Part shown: positions 34,936-43,963 of the stretch, piece after piece | How the letters are laid out: each line of letters begins with the position of its first letter | Position numbering within the stretch: position 1 is the first letter of the stretch | Assembly: GCA_030694905.1 (NCBI GenBank) | Contig: JAUYTY010000176.1 | Coordinates: 1-55,159, forward strand | Length of the DNA stretch: 55,159 nucleotides | Source of the DNA: Eubacteriales bacterium | GTDB lineage: Bacteria; Bacillota; Clostridia; Tissierellales; Dethiosulfatibacteraceae | Direction: 5' to 3' | Made by a program: the position numbers and the translations under genes | The notes under the pieces: generated by a model | Told to the model about the DNA's origin: nothing | Databases searched by the model: none | What the model saw: only the letters and a program-made list of their open reading frames with translations

Positions 34936-36108
34936 ATGGATAATAATAAAGATACTAAAAAAACCAAAGATACAAATTATATGTCGGGCAGTGAAGTCAG
35001 ACGCATATCAAGAGAGAACAGACGAATCACCGATGAATTGGAAGCAAAGCATCAGCGCACCAATGTGCCGGAGTCTGAATACCGCTCCGTCATGAAAAGC
35101 ACAAAGAACGTTCTTGAAGTTGAGAATCTCCATACCTATTTCTTCACGGATATAGGCGTCATAAAAGCTGTCAGCGGCATATCATTTGACGTGCCAAAGG
35201 GCAAAACTGTGGGTATAGTCGGGGAATCCGGATGCGGAAAGTCAGTCACAAGCCTGTCCATCATGCAGCTGGTTCAGAGGCCACAGGGACAGATCGTCGA
35301 GGGAGAGATCCGATTCGATGCCGGCAATTTCGTCTTTGATATAGCAAAGACCCCAATCGACCAAATGCAGAAGATTCGAGGCAACGAGATATCCATGATA
35401 TTTCAGGAGCCTATGACCAGCCTCAATCCGGTTTTCAGGATAGGACTGCAGATAGATGAAGTCATTGATTTGCACAACCCTCACATGAACGCTGAGGAAG
35501 TGAAGAATAGAACCATCGAGATGCTTGAAGTGGTAGGTATAGCCAATGGTGAGGGCGTCTACAGGATGTACCCCCATGAACTGTCAGGGGGCATGCGACA
35601 AAGGGTTATGATTGCAATGGCTCTTGCCTGCAATCCCAAGCTCATCATAGCGGATGAACCCACAACGGCATTGGATGTGACCATACAGGCTCAGATCATG
35701 GATCTGCTTAGAAATCTCAAGGACAAAATCAACAGCAGCATCATGCTGATAACCCATGACTTGGGTGTTATAGCTGAAATGGCGGACTTTGTGGTCGTCA
35801 TGTATGCTGGAAAAGTAATCGAGAAAGGGACTGTCAGCGAGATATTCCACAACCCGATGCATCCATACACCGTAGGGCTGATGGCGAGCATACCGGGAGT
35901 AGGCGGCAAGAAATCCGGCAAGCTATACAGCATTCCGGGATCGGTGCCGAATCCCGTCGACATGCCAGACTACTGCTATTTTAGAGATAGGTGCAGCAAG
36001 GCTTTCAAATTATGTGAAGGTGCATATCCTCCGGAAATATATGTCTCTGAAACCCATATGGTGACATGCTATCAATATCTGGACGACAAGGAGGAGCAAA
36101 ATGTCTGA
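34936..36108 (+). CDS. peptide ABC transporter ATP-binding protein, OppD/DppD type
   Basis: 390 residues. An unusual charged N-terminal extension of about 55 residues precedes the ATPase. Walker [10 protein letters not shown]-loop [10 protein letters not shown], signature [15 protein letters not shown], Walker [14 protein letters not shown] and switch His in THDLG are intact. The C-terminal oligo_HPY region carries [15 protein letters not shown] and a later Cys, the four-cysteine pattern known to bind a [4Fe-4S] cluster in some OppD/DppF proteins. It powers import together with the next gene product, whose start overlaps this stop by 8 nt. Confidence 0.94.
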   Translation: MDNNKDTKKTKDTNYMSGSEVRRISRENRRITDELEAKHQRTNVPESEYRSVMKSTKNVLEVENLHTYFFTDIGVIKAVSGISFDVPKGKTVGIVGESGCGKSVTSLSIMQLVQRPQGQIVEGEIRFDAGNFVFDIAKTPIDQMQKIRGNEISMIFQEPMTSLNPVFRIGLQIDEVIDLHNPHMNAEEVKNRTIEMLEVVGIANGEGVYRMYPHELSGGMRQRVMIAMALACNPKLIIADEPTTALDVTIQAQIMDLLRNLKDKINSSIMLITHDLGVIAEMADFVVVMYAGKVIEKGTVSEIFHNPMHPYTVGLMASIPGVGGKKSGKLYSIPGSVPNPVDMPDYCYFRDRCSKAFKLCEGAYPPEIYVSETHMVTCYQYLDDKEEQNV

Positions 36109-37096
36109 AATAAAGGATGACAACATCATAGAAGTCAAGAATCTGAAAAAATACTATCCCGTGTCATCCGGGCTTTTTTCCAAGGTCAAATACTTTGTCA
36201 AGGCTGTCGATGATATTTCATTCAATATCAAGAGAGGCACGACAATGGGCCTTGTCGGTGAATCAGGCTGCGGTAAAACCACAGTCGGAAAGACCATCCT
36301 GAGGCTGACAGACAAGACCGACGGTCAGATTCTATTCAATGGAATAGATATACATGCATTGAACAGAAAAGACCTTAGAGCGATCAGACCAAAAATACAG
36401 ATTATCTTCCAGGATCCATATTCCAGCCTATCGCCAAGAATGCCCGTAGGCGAGATCATTGGAGAGGCTGTCAGGGACAACAACCTGGTGCCAAAGGAAG
36501 ATTTCGATGACTACATATCAAAGGTCATGCTGGACTGTGGATTACAGGTCTATCACAAGGACAGATACCCCCACGAATTTTCCGGCGGACAGAGGCAAAG
36601 GATATGTATTGCCAGGTCCATTGCCCTCAATCCGGATTTCATAGTATGTGACGAGCCTGTATCAGCCCTTGATGTGTCCATTCAGGCACAGATTCTCAAT
36701 CTGCTGATGGAGCTTCAGGAAAAATATAGCCTGACTTACCTATTTATATCCCATGATCTTTCAGTGGTGGAGCACATCTCAGACACTGTCGGTGTCATGT
36801 ACCTGGGAAGCATCGTAGAGTATTCAGACAAGAAGACCATATTCGGAAACCCGCTGCATCCTTATACGCAGGCTTTGTTCAGCGCAATTCCCGTACCCGA
36901 TCCGGATATAAAAAAGGAAAGGATTATACTTGAGGGAAGCATGCCTTCACCGGCCAATCCGCCATCAGGCTGCAAATTCCACACAAGATGCAGACACTGC
37001 ATGGAGATATGCAAGCATCAGGACCCGCAGATACTTGAGGTTGAAAAAGGCCATTTGGTTGCATGCCATTTGTACCCCTCAAAAATCAGATCGTAA
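36101..37096 (+). CDS. peptide ABC transporter ATP-binding protein, OppF/DppF type
   Basis: 331 residues, normal length. Walker A GESGCGKTT, Q-loop FQDPYSSLSP, signature FSGGQRQRICIARSI, Walker B FIVCDEPVSALDV, switch His in ISHDLSVV. The C-terminal segment CKFHTRCRHCMEICKHQDP has the cysteine pattern of the oligo_HPY domain. It pairs with the preceding ATPase. Ribosome binding site AAGGAGGAG lies within the previous gene's last codons. Confidence 0.94.
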   Translation: MSEIKDDNIIEVKNLKKYYPVSSGLFSKVKYFVKAVDDISFNIKRGTTMGLVGESGCGKTTVGKTILRLTDKTDGQILFNGIDIHALNRKDLRAIRPKIQIIFQDPYSSLSPRMPVGEIIGEAVRDNNLVPKEDFDDYISKVMLDCGLQVYHKDRYPHEFSGGQRQRICIARSIALNPDFIVCDEPVSALDVSIQAQILNLLMELQEKYSLTYLFISHDLSVVEHISDTVGVMYLGSIVEYSDKKTIFGNPLHPYTQALFSAIPVPDPDIKKERIILEGSMPSPANPPSGCKFHTRCRHCMEICKHQDPQILEVEKGHLVACHLYPSKIRS

Positions 37097-37110
37097 AGGA
37101 TATGATTTAA

Positions 37111-37365
37111 ATGAAAAAAAAAGAAAAAGAAGAATTCAGAGACGATGGCCGATCGATAGCTGATATGAACTTTGATGGAGCTCCTTGGCAAACCAAGGGC
37201 AGCAAAAATATCGAACCAAGCTCTGATCCAGGGCTGCAGCTTACTAAAAAAGAAACATTTCAGCTTATGAAAACAGCTTTGTTTGCAGGTTTGATCATTG
37301 GATTGATTTTTGTTGGCGCGTTTCTGATCTTTATTCTCTTCTCAACAAAAATATGGCTGAGGTAG
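37111..37365 (+). CDS. small membrane protein of unknown function
   Basis: 84 residues. A charged Lys/Glu-rich start (KKKEKEEFRDDGRS), a polar middle, then LTKKETFQLMKTALFAGL leading into one long hydrophobic helix (about residues 52-76) and a short basic end. AAAGGA lies upstream of the ATG, and the gene starts 14 nt after the oppF stop, so it belongs to the peptide-transport operon. No family recognised. A small single-pass protein in that position could be an accessory subunit of the transporter; this is inference only. Confidence 0.65.
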   Translation: MKKKEKEEFRDDGRSIADMNFDGAPWQTKGSKNIEPSSDPGLQLTKKETFQLMKTALFAGLIIGLIFVGAFLIFILFSTKIWLR

Positions 37366-37384
37366 CAAAGCAGGTGTTTTAAAG

Positions 37385-37609
37385 ATGACAAAAAAATCGA
37401 AAACAGGCTATGAGAAGCATCTGACCACTTGTCCCCATTGCAAACGGGATGTGCTTGATCACATGGTGGCGTGTCCATTCTGCCAGGGGGAGTTGAAGCC
37501 CTACTACAAACCCATGGAAACAGAAAAGGCCAGACGTATCCGGACTTTTCTGGCCATCGCCCTAACGGCAATTGCACTTGTCATCATTATTCTGCTGAAG
37601 CTGATATGA
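37385..37609 (+). CDS. small zinc-ribbon membrane protein
   Basis: 74 residues. Two CxxC knuckles, CPHCKRDV and CPFCQGEL (Cys residues about 18, 21, 32, 35), form a zinc ribbon at the N-terminal cytosolic side. They are followed by a single hydrophobic C-terminal helix (about residues 53-72). It follows the previous small gene by 19 nt, is likely the last gene of the transport operon, and ends just before a new promoter. No specific family recognised. Confidence 0.7.
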   Translation: MTKKSKTGYEKHLTTCPHCKRDVLDHMVACPFCQGELKPYYKPMETEKARRIRTFLAIALTAIALVIIILLKLI

Positions 37610-37613
37610 CTTG

Positions 37614-37642
37614 TTGATATTTCTCCGATAAAAGTGTATAAT
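37614..37642 (+). promoter_or_regulatory. sigma-A promoter of the ABC-F/QueG-like operon
   Basis: TTGATA (37614-37619), a 17-nt spacer and a perfect TATAAT (37637-37642), about 105 nt before the TTG start codon of the ABC-F gene. Confidence 0.7.
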
Positions 37643-37746
37643 GCTAAAGCTGATAATATTGCATAGGAAGCTATGTGATATTTTTGCTTGAAACTACAAT
37701 CATGCAGAATCTTGCTGCAAATCATAGGATGTAAAGGAGAAACACA

Positions 37747-39363
37747 TTGATAACAGTATCAAATTTAGGATTAAGCTTTGGAGGACAAGAACTATTCAAG
37801 GATGTTGATTTGAAATTCACACCGGGAAACTGCTATGGTGTCATAGGCGCAAATGGTGCCGGCAAGTCAACCTTTCTCAGAATGCTGTCAGGAGAATTGA
37901 GCCCAAACAGGGGAGAGATCCATATCACGCCAGGGGAGAGACTGGCGGTTTTGAAACAGGACCATTTCGAATATGATGAATACAATGTGGTGGAGACGGT
38001 CATCATGGGACATAAAAGACTCTACCAGATTATGAAGGAAAAAGACGAAATCTATATGAAACCGGACTTTTCAGACGCAGATGGCATCAAGGCATCCGAG
38101 CTGGAAGGCGAGTTTGCCGAGCTGAACGGCTGGGAAGCTGAAACCGAGGCGGAAAAACTGCTGACAGGATTGGGCGTGGACAAAAGGCATCACGGTAAAG
38201 CTATGCGGGATATACCACCATCAGACAAGGTCAAGGTATTGCTTGCCCAGTCCCTATTTGGCAATCCCGATATTTTGTTGATGGATGAGCCCACCAACCA
38301 CCTTGATTTCAGGGCAATCAACTGGCTTGAGGATTTCCTGATGGATTACGAGAAGACAGTCATAGTCGTATCCCACGACAGGCATTTTCTCAACAAGGTC
38401 TGCACACATATGGTTGATATAGATTTCAAGAAAATCAGGATGTATGTGGGCAACTATGACTTCTGGTATGAATCCAGTCAATTGATGTCAAGACTGATGA
38501 AAGAGCAGAACAAGAAAAAGGAAGATAAGATCAAAGAGCTTCAGAGCTTTATAGCAAGATTCAGTTCCAACGCTTCCAAAGCAAAGCAAGCTACTTCTAG
38601 AAAGAAGCTTCTGGACAAGATCAACATAGAAGACATTATGCCCTCCACCAGGCGATATCCATTTGTGGGATTCACACCGGAACGAGAAGCCGGCAAGGAT
38701 ATTCTGGCAGTGGAAGGCCTGACTAAAACCATACAAGGCCAAAAGGTATTGAATAATATCTCGTTCACTCTCAACAAGGGGGACAAGGTTGTTGTCCTGA
38801 GCAAGAATGATTTGGCCAAGTCAACCCTATTCAAGATATTGGCAGGAGAAATGGAACCGGATTCCGGCACATACAAATGGGGCATCACTACCAAGGTGGA
38901 TTACCTGCCCAATGACAACAGCGAGTATTTTGAAGGCGTTAAATTGAATCTGATAGACTGGTTGAGACAGTTCTCAATCGAAAAGTCAGAGGCATTTATC
39001 AGAGGATTTTTGGGCAAGATGCTGTTTTCAGAGCAAGAGCCACTCAAGGAAGCCTCAGTACTCTCCGGTGGTGAAAAGGTGCGATGCATGTTTTCTAAGC
39101 TGATGGTCTCAGGTGCCAATGTGCTGATATTGGACGAGCCGACAAACCATTTGGACCTGGAGTCCATACAGGCAGTCAACGATGGTCTGATTGCGTTCAA
39201 GGGGACGATGATGTTTTCCTCACAGGACCACAAATTCATCAACACCATCTCAAACAGGATTTTTGAAATCACGCCTGCAGGCCTGTATGATACACTGACA
39301 GACTTTGATGATTTCCTGGAAAACGATGAGGTGCAAAAAAGAATTGACGAGATGTATCAGTAG
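37747..39363 (+). CDS. ABC-F family ATPase (YbiT/YkpA-like) with altered first signature
   Basis: 538 residues with two ATPase modules and no membrane segment. TTG start, AAAGGAGAA upstream. Module 1: Walker A GANGAGKS, Walker B ILLMDEPTNHLDF, His in VSHDRHF; but the signature, normally LSGGE, reads IPPSD before KVKVLLAQ. Module 2: Walker A is degenerate (SKNDLAKST), the signature LSGGEKVRCM is normal, Walker B is VLILDEPTNHLDL, and the switch is SSQDHKF. Degenerate second Walker A motifs occur in this subfamily as I recall it; the IPPSD change looks unusual. ABC-F proteins act on ribosomes, in translation quality or drug protection. Operon with the Fe-S gene 9 nt downstream. Confidence 0.9.
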   Translation: MITVSNLGLSFGGQELFKDVDLKFTPGNCYGVIGANGAGKSTFLRMLSGELSPNRGEIHITPGERLAVLKQDHFEYDEYNVVETVIMGHKRLYQIMKEKDEIYMKPDFSDADGIKASELEGEFAELNGWEAETEAEKLLTGLGVDKRHHGKAMRDIPPSDKVKVLLAQSLFGNPDILLMDEPTNHLDFRAINWLEDFLMDYEKTVIVVSHDRHFLNKVCTHMVDIDFKKIRMYVGNYDFWYESSQLMSRLMKEQNKKKEDKIKELQSFIARFSSNASKAKQATSRKKLLDKINIEDIMPSTRRYPFVGFTPEREAGKDILAVEGLTKTIQGQKVLNNISFTLNKGDKVVVLSKNDLAKSTLFKILAGEMEPDSGTYKWGITTKVDYLPNDNSEYFEGVKLNLIDWLRQFSIEKSEAFIRGFLGKMLFSEQEPLKEASVLSGGEKVRCMFSKLMVSGANVLILDEPTNHLDLESIQAVNDGLIAFKGTMMFSSQDHKFINTISNRIFEITPAGLYDTLTDFDDFLENDEVQKRIDEMYQ

Positions 39364-39372
39364 GAGAATAGA

Positions 39373-40239
39373 ATGCCCATAATGTTGGATATTAATAGGA
39401 TAGCGGCCACAACCGCACCGAATCTCATAAGAAGCGTCAAAATGGATGATATAGGATATTGGAAAGAACTAAACAAGGACAATCCGATTTCACAGCATCT
39501 TTCTTTTGATGAGCTTGATGAAAACATGACCGGTGTGTGCGTCATCGCCTTCCAGTACAACCTGGATTATCCTGAACTGCCGGAAGGTTGCATGAGCATT
39601 TCTCCCTACTACTATTATGCAAATAAGTACTACAGACATTATAGTCCCTTATTGAACGAGTTGGCTTTGACAGGAAAGATCAAGATCCTTAAGGACACCC
39701 ACATCAAATCCCTTGCCAATCTTTCCGGCATCGGCTTCTACGGGAAAAACAGCATTATCCACAATGAACGCTTTGGAAGCAGGTTCTTCATGATAGCATT
39801 AGGCCTCTACGAGGACACCGAATGGGACAAATTGAATCTGGAAACTACAGACTGCGGCAGCTGCAAGCTATGCGTTGAAGCCTGCCCGACCCAAGCTCTA
39901 AGCCAGCCCTATTTGCTCTCAAGGCATCAGTGCCTGAGACACTACATGCTGACCGGGATTGAAATGCCGGAGCAATACAAGCCTCTGATGTCAGATAGAT
40001 TGGTGGGATGCGACATATGCCAGAAGGCATGTCCCAAAAACATCAGGCAATCCGAGGTAGACAGAATGCCGGATTATGACAGAGAAGTATTTGAAATTGA
40101 AAGATATATGGACAATGAAGGATCGGGACTCAATCAAATGATGCCACAGCTTGCGGAATGGATCGGGAAGAACTACGCCCGGGCAAATCGTGTAAAAGAA
40201 CAATGCAACAACATATACAGCAATATCAAAAAGGGTTGA
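39373..40239 (+). CDS. QueG-like double [4Fe-4S] protein (epoxyqueuosine reductase family)
   Basis: 288 residues, against about 370-390 for complete QueG. Visible are the family stretch LANLSGIGFYGKNSIIHNERFGSRFF (roughly residues 116-141), then two ferredoxin-type sites: CGSCKLCVEACP and CDICQKACP, with a further Cys in HQCLRHYM. These ligate two [4Fe-4S] clusters. QueG reduces epoxyqueuosine in tRNA using a cobalamin cofactor; the shorter N-terminus and missing C-terminal repeat domain leave open whether this protein does the same. It is in an operon with an ABC-F protein, both plausibly connected to translation. Confidence 0.75.
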   Translation: MPIMLDINRIAATTAPNLIRSVKMDDIGYWKELNKDNPISQHLSFDELDENMTGVCVIAFQYNLDYPELPEGCMSISPYYYYANKYYRHYSPLLNELALTGKIKILKDTHIKSLANLSGIGFYGKNSIIHNERFGSRFFMIALGLYEDTEWDKLNLETTDCGSCKLCVEACPTQALSQPYLLSRHQCLRHYMLTGIEMPEQYKPLMSDRLVGCDICQKACPKNIRQSEVDRMPDYDREVFEIERYMDNEGSGLNQMMPQLAEWIGKNYARANRVKEQCNNIYSNIKKG

Positions 40240-40259
40240 GAATTAATTCTCAACCCTTT
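40229..40259. terminator. bidirectional terminator
   Basis: AAAGGGTTGAGAATT (40229-40243) pairs perfectly with AATTCTCAACCCTTT (40244-40259 region). Lies between convergent genes and can serve both. Confidence 0.85.
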
Positions 40260-40281
40260 AAATCTATCTGTTTGGCTAATG

Positions 40282-41040
40282 CTAAATGGTCCATTCACTG
40301 TGGACGATGCCCACTAGATACCAAACCCCGTTGTCATTTTCGAAGACAAGCGTCAGACTTCTCCAATCAATCCCTTCGTATTGAGGATCAAATCCAGTGA
40401 AATGAAACTCCACAAAAGCATGATTCGAGTAGACATCTGATATGTTATTGATTGTATTGCCTGTTCCGATGGTTTGATTGATGCCAATCATATGGGGATT
40501 GGCAAAATCCTGGTCATAGACAAAGCGATCATAATAATCAGAAAATGTGAGTTCTATGGGTTCGCCACTGCCATCGTAGCTTCCCCATGTATACTCCGCT
40601 GTATCATTGAAAAGATTGACTAAAGCATTTCCTGTGAAAAACAGCATGTCATCATCCTCATGCACATAGGTATAGGGAGAGAATCTGACTCCCTTGGTAG
40701 GACTTATAAAAGCATTTAGTTTTACGATGTCGTATTCGGCGATGATTTCTATGACATTCAGTGCTTCCGTTAAAAGGGAGTTGCCCTGCACGGGTTCAGA
40801 AATCAATAAACTAGCCTCGAAATCGCTGATCGTCTTTTCCCTGTCCTTCACTTCCAATCTCAGATCGTTGATTGTCTCGCTGTATTCCATAAGCTTTGAT
40901 TCAAGCGCTTGAGTCTTATTTCTTTCGGCGCTCAATTCTTTTCTGAGCTGGCTGATGTTCTCGTCTGTATTGGCTACACATCCGGTCAGAACCAATACAG
41001 CAATCAGTAAAAATAATAGTATTGTTTGCTTTAACTTCAT
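40282..41040 (-). CDS. coiled-coil lipoprotein of unknown function
   Basis: 252 residues from ATG 41040, which has GAGGG upstream; a longer reading from 41061 is less likely. Lipobox LTGC follows the signal helix. Residues ~28-75 form a heptad-rich coiled coil (ISQLRKELSAERNKTQALES...). The remainder is a globular domain with SPTKGVRFSPYTYV and a tail ending WRSLTLVFENDNGVWYLVG, similar in style to lipoproteins with an NTF2-like or Cpn-type extracellular fold, but I do not assign a family. It should be held at the outer face of the membrane by its lipid anchor, with the coiled coil as a spacer. Confidence 0.72.
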   Translation of the reverse strand: MKLKQTILLFLLIAVLVLTGCVANTDENISQLRKELSAERNKTQALESKLMEYSETINDLRLEVKDREKTISDFEASLLISEPVQGNSLLTEALNVIEIIAEYDIVKLNAFISPTKGVRFSPYTYVHEDDDMLFFTGNALVNLFNDTAEYTWGSYDGSGEPIELTFSDYYDRFVYDQDFANPHMIGINQTIGTGNTINNISDVYSNHAFVEFHFTGFDPQYEGIDWRSLTLVFENDNGVWYLVGIVHSEWTI

Positions 41041-41107
41041 AGTAACCCTCTTTTTAAGCAATAATACTTATTATACCATTTATATAAAAATAATAAACAA
41101 ATAATAA

Positions 41108-41138
41108 ACAAAAAAATGACCCCGTAAATCGGAGTCAT
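41108..41138 (-). terminator. terminator of the 49-residue protein gene
   Basis: On the minus strand, ATGACTCCG (41138-41130) pairs with CGGGGTCAT (41124-41116), followed by TTTTTTTG. Confidence 0.85.
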
Positions 41139-41148
41139 GTTGGATTAT

Positions 41149-41298
41149 CTATTTATGGTTTTCATCAACCCAGAGCTTTGATTCAACTACGGCTTCCTCT
41201 GAAGGCTTTGTAACGCAAGTGTCTGCGTCATATGTGGTAGGTGTTGCCCATGCTTCAGGAGGGTTGGCTCCCACCAATTTGTTACGAATAGTTTTCAT
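41149..41298 (-). CDS. 49-residue protein behind a Fur-box promoter
   Basis: Start ATG 41298-41296 with AAGGAAGTG about 7 nt upstream, stop TAG at 41151-41149. The product begins MKTIRNKLVGANPPEAW and contains TYDADTCVTKPSEEAV before ending LWVDENHK; one Cys, acidic, no signal peptide or membrane helix. It has its own promoter, a Fur-like operator and a terminator, so it is a genuine gene rather than a chance frame. The NPPEAW...CVTKPSEEAV pattern reminds me of small clostridial spore-surface proteins (the CDIF630_02480 type), from memory and unverified. A modified-peptide precursor is another option, but no maturation enzyme is adjacent. Confidence 0.72.
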   Translation of the reverse strand: MKTIRNKLVGANPPEAWATPTTYDADTCVTKPSEEAVVESKLWVDENHK

Positions 41299-41343
41299 TT
41301 GTTTCACTTCCTTAACAACATTATTATTGAATTATATTAATTT

Positions 41344-41372
41344 ATTATACACTAAATGATAATGATTGTCAA
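41344..41372 (-). promoter_or_regulatory. promoter with overlapping Fur-like box
   Basis: On the minus strand, TTGACA (41372-41367), a 17-nt spacer and TATAAT (41349-41344) form a perfect sigma-A promoter, 46 nt before the ATG. TGATAATGATTGTCA (41357-41371, plus-strand reading) is a 7-1-7 palindrome with one mismatch to the Fur/PerR type TGATAATnATTATCA. It overlaps the -35 box and spacer, where a repressor would block polymerase. Confidence 0.75.
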
Positions 41373-41464
41373 ATAGAACATTGTATCAAAAAATGTCATT
41401 TGTTCGAACTTGAAATCTTATAAGAAATATAATAAGATACACCTATGATTTTAGGAGGTAGAGG

Positions 41465-41926
41465 ATGAGCATAGAAACGGTAAAAAAACAATTTGCTGAT
41501 GAAAATTTGCCGCTGGAGGTGATTGAGATGGATACCTCAACGGCGACAGTCGAATTGGCGGCACAGGCCTTAGGTGTCGAGCCGGCCCGAATTGCCAAGA
41601 CCATGGCAATCAGGTTGAAGGAAAAGGATATTCTGTTGCTGGCTAAGGGAGATGTGAAGCTGGACAATCGAAAATTCAAGGACACATTCAAGGAAAAAGC
41701 GAAATTTATCGGGCTTGAGGAAGTGGAAGAAGCCACGGGTCATCCAGTAGGTGGTGTTTGCCCATTTGGACTTAGCAAGCCACTGGATATCTATCTGGAT
41801 GAATCTCTAAAGGTATTTGACCATGTGTTCCCTGCGGGGGGAGGAGGCAACACAGCCGTTAAAATCGATGTGGATTATCTGGCTGAGGTGACCAAAGCCA
41901 CATGGGTGGATGTCTGCAAGGGTTAA
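41465..41926 (+). CDS. YbaK/EbsC-type aminoacyl-tRNA deacylase
   Basis: 153 residues, preceded by AGGAGG. Family motifs: TATVELAAQALGVEPARIAKT near the N-terminus, LLLAKGDVKLDNRKFK with the catalytic Lys region, and HPVGGVCPFGL, the conserved substrate-loop segment of YbaK/ProX domains. Members hydrolyse mischarged tRNAs such as Cys-tRNA(Pro). The N-terminus has the SIETVKKQF helix typical of the EbsC branch. Monocistronic, with TATAAT-like sequence upstream. Exact tRNA substrate unknown. Confidence 0.9.
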   Translation: MSIETVKKQFADENLPLEVIEMDTSTATVELAAQALGVEPARIAKTMAIRLKEKDILLLAKGDVKLDNRKFKDTFKEKAKFIGLEEVEEATGHPVGGVCPFGLSKPLDIYLDESLKVFDHVFPAGGGGNTAVKIDVDYLAEVTKATWVDVCKG

Positions 41927-42012
41927 AAAAGAGAAAAGATCAATATCAGTAAAACTGTTAAATTAATCTCATATAGTATATAATAATAAGGAATAATTTT
42001 CAGGAGGCCAAA

Positions 42013-43962
42013 ATGGAACTTCTTCCTTACTATAGGCTTTTAGCCAAGCAGTTTCCAAACATCGACGAGGTCAGCAAGGAAATCATCAACCTTAGTGCGA
42101 TACTTAATCTGCCTAAGGGTACTGAGCATTTTTTGACAGATATCCATGGCGAGTACGAGGCCTTTACCCATGTGGTAAGAAACGCATCCGGAACAGTAAA
42201 ACGAAAGATACACGAAACTTTTAGCGACCAGATGACGCCTTCAGACAAGGAGAGGCTGGCTTCCCTGATCTATTACCCCAGAGAAAAGCTGATTTTCCTG
42301 AAAAAACAGGGAATCGTCGATGAAAAATGGTACCAGGAAACCATCTATCAGCAGATTCTTGTGCTGAGGAAAGCGGCATATAAGTATTCCAGATCAAAGG
42401 TCAGAAAAGCCCTGCCCAAAAGCTTCAATTATGTCATTGAGGAACTGGTTCAGGAACAGGAGGATCTGGAATCCAAAAAGAGGTATTACAGCGAGATTAT
42501 AAAAACCATCATCAGAACTGACAGGGCTGATGATTTTATCATGGCATTATCAGATGTCATAAGGAGACTTGTGGTTGACAGGCTTCATATTGTAGGAGAT
42601 ATCTTTGACAGAGGCCCTGGAGCCCACCTGATCTTGGATGATCTCATGGCCCACCACGATGTGGATATTCAATGGGGCAATCACGACATCCTTTGGATGG
42701 GAGCGGCAGCAGGCTCAGAGGCATGCATCGCCAATGTGGTCAGAATATCACTGAGATATGGCAATCTTGAAACCATACAGGACGGCTACGGCATCAATCT
42801 CATGCCGCTGTCACAATTTGCCAATGAAATCTACAAGGATGACCCGGTGGAATTTTTTCAGCCCATACTCAAGGGCAAACATAATTTCAAAGACAAAGAC
42901 ATACAACTTATGGCAAAGATGGAAAAGGCCATTGCGATTATTCAGTTCAAGCTTGAAGGACAGATCATCAAAAGACAGCCGGGCTTCAAGATGGAAGACA
43001 GACTATTTTTGGACAAGCTATCCGAAGACAGATCACAGGTCACTATTGAAGACAAGAAGCATCCAATGAAGGATGACTTTTTTCCAACACTGTGCTCAGA
43101 CAATCCATACGAGCTGACAGAGGAAGAGCGGGAAGTTATGGATAACCTATTGATTAGCTTCAAGAACTCGGAAAAGCTGCAGCAACATGCTGAATTCCTC
43201 TACACCAAGGGAAGTATCTACCTGATTTTCAACAGCAATCTTCTGTATCATGCCTGTGTTCCCTTTGATGAGGATGGTGAATTTGCAAGCTTTTCAATAG
43301 CAGGCAAAAGCTATTCCGGCAAATCTCTTTGCGACTATTTTGATTCACAGCTTAGGGAAGCCTATTTCAACAAGCATGAAGACAGCAACCATTTTGACAA
43401 GGACCTGACATGGTATGCCTGGTGCGGGGCGTTGTCGCCTTTGTTTGGCAAAGACAGGATGACCACCTTCGAGCGGTATTTTGTGGAAGATAAAAAAACA
43501 CATAGAGAAACCTACAACCATTATTTCAAGATAAGAGATCAGCTTGATACCTGTGAGAAAATTCTGGATGAATTCGGCTTAAGCCTTGAAAAAGGAAGAA
43601 TCATATGCGGACATGTGCCTGTGAAAACAAAAAAAGGCGAGAATCCCGTCAAGGGCCATGGCAAGATGTTTGTCATCGATGGTGGATTCTCAAAGGCATA
43701 CCAATCGGTGACAGGCATTGCAGGATATACGCTGATATTCAATTCTCAAGGGGTTATACTGGTTTCCCACGAGCCATTCGAGACCCATGAGGCATCGATT
43801 AGAGAAGACGCAGACATGCTTCCAAAAGAGGTTTATGTGAAAGAAGAGGCAAGAAGGCTTTTAGTTGCTGACACAGATGTAGGCATGGAAATCAAAGCCA
43901 ATATCGAGATACTGAATAATTTGCTGGATGCCTATAGAAAAGGCACCATAAAGCAGATATAA
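42013..43962 (+). CDS. fbp: fructose-1,6-bisphosphatase class III
   Basis: A 649-residue protein, the expected size of the Firmicute class III enzyme. It begins MELLPYYRLLAKQFPN and carries the calcineurin-like metallophosphatase motifs TDIHGEYEAF, GDIFDRGPGAH and GNHDILWMGAA with their Asp, His and Asn metal ligands. GHVPVKTKKGENP and FVIDGGFSKAYQ lie near the C-terminus. It converts fructose-1,6-bisphosphate to fructose-6-phosphate in gluconeogenesis. AGGAGG precedes the ATG, and a strong terminator follows. A monocistronic housekeeping gene that fits an organism growing on amino or organic acids. Confidence 0.96.
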   Translation: MELLPYYRLLAKQFPNIDEVSKEIINLSAILNLPKGTEHFLTDIHGEYEAFTHVVRNASGTVKRKIHETFSDQMTPSDKERLASLIYYPREKLIFLKKQGIVDEKWYQETIYQQILVLRKAAYKYSRSKVRKALPKSFNYVIEELVQEQEDLESKKRYYSEIIKTIIRTDRADDFIMALSDVIRRLVVDRLHIVGDIFDRGPGAHLILDDLMAHHDVDIQWGNHDILWMGAAAGSEACIANVVRISLRYGNLETIQDGYGINLMPLSQFANEIYKDDPVEFFQPILKGKHNFKDKDIQLMAKMEKAIAIIQFKLEGQIIKRQPGFKMEDRLFLDKLSEDRSQVTIEDKKHPMKDDFFPTLCSDNPYELTEEEREVMDNLLISFKNSEKLQQHAEFLYTKGSIYLIFNSNLLYHACVPFDEDGEFASFSIAGKSYSGKSLCDYFDSQLREAYFNKHEDSNHFDKDLTWYAWCGALSPLFGKDRMTTFERYFVEDKKTHRETYNHYFKIRDQLDTCEKILDEFGLSLEKGRIICGHVPVKTKKGENPVKGHGKMFVIDGGFSKAYQSVTGIAGYTLIFNSQGVILVSHEPFETHEASIREDADMLPKEVYVKEEARRLLVADTDVGMEIKANIEILNNLLDAYRKGTIKQI

Positions 43963-43963
43963 C

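Noticed and set aside
41149-41298. RiPP precursor with its own biosynthetic cluster
   Set aside because: No radical SAM, YcaO, lanthionine synthetase or peptidase-transporter gene lies nearby.
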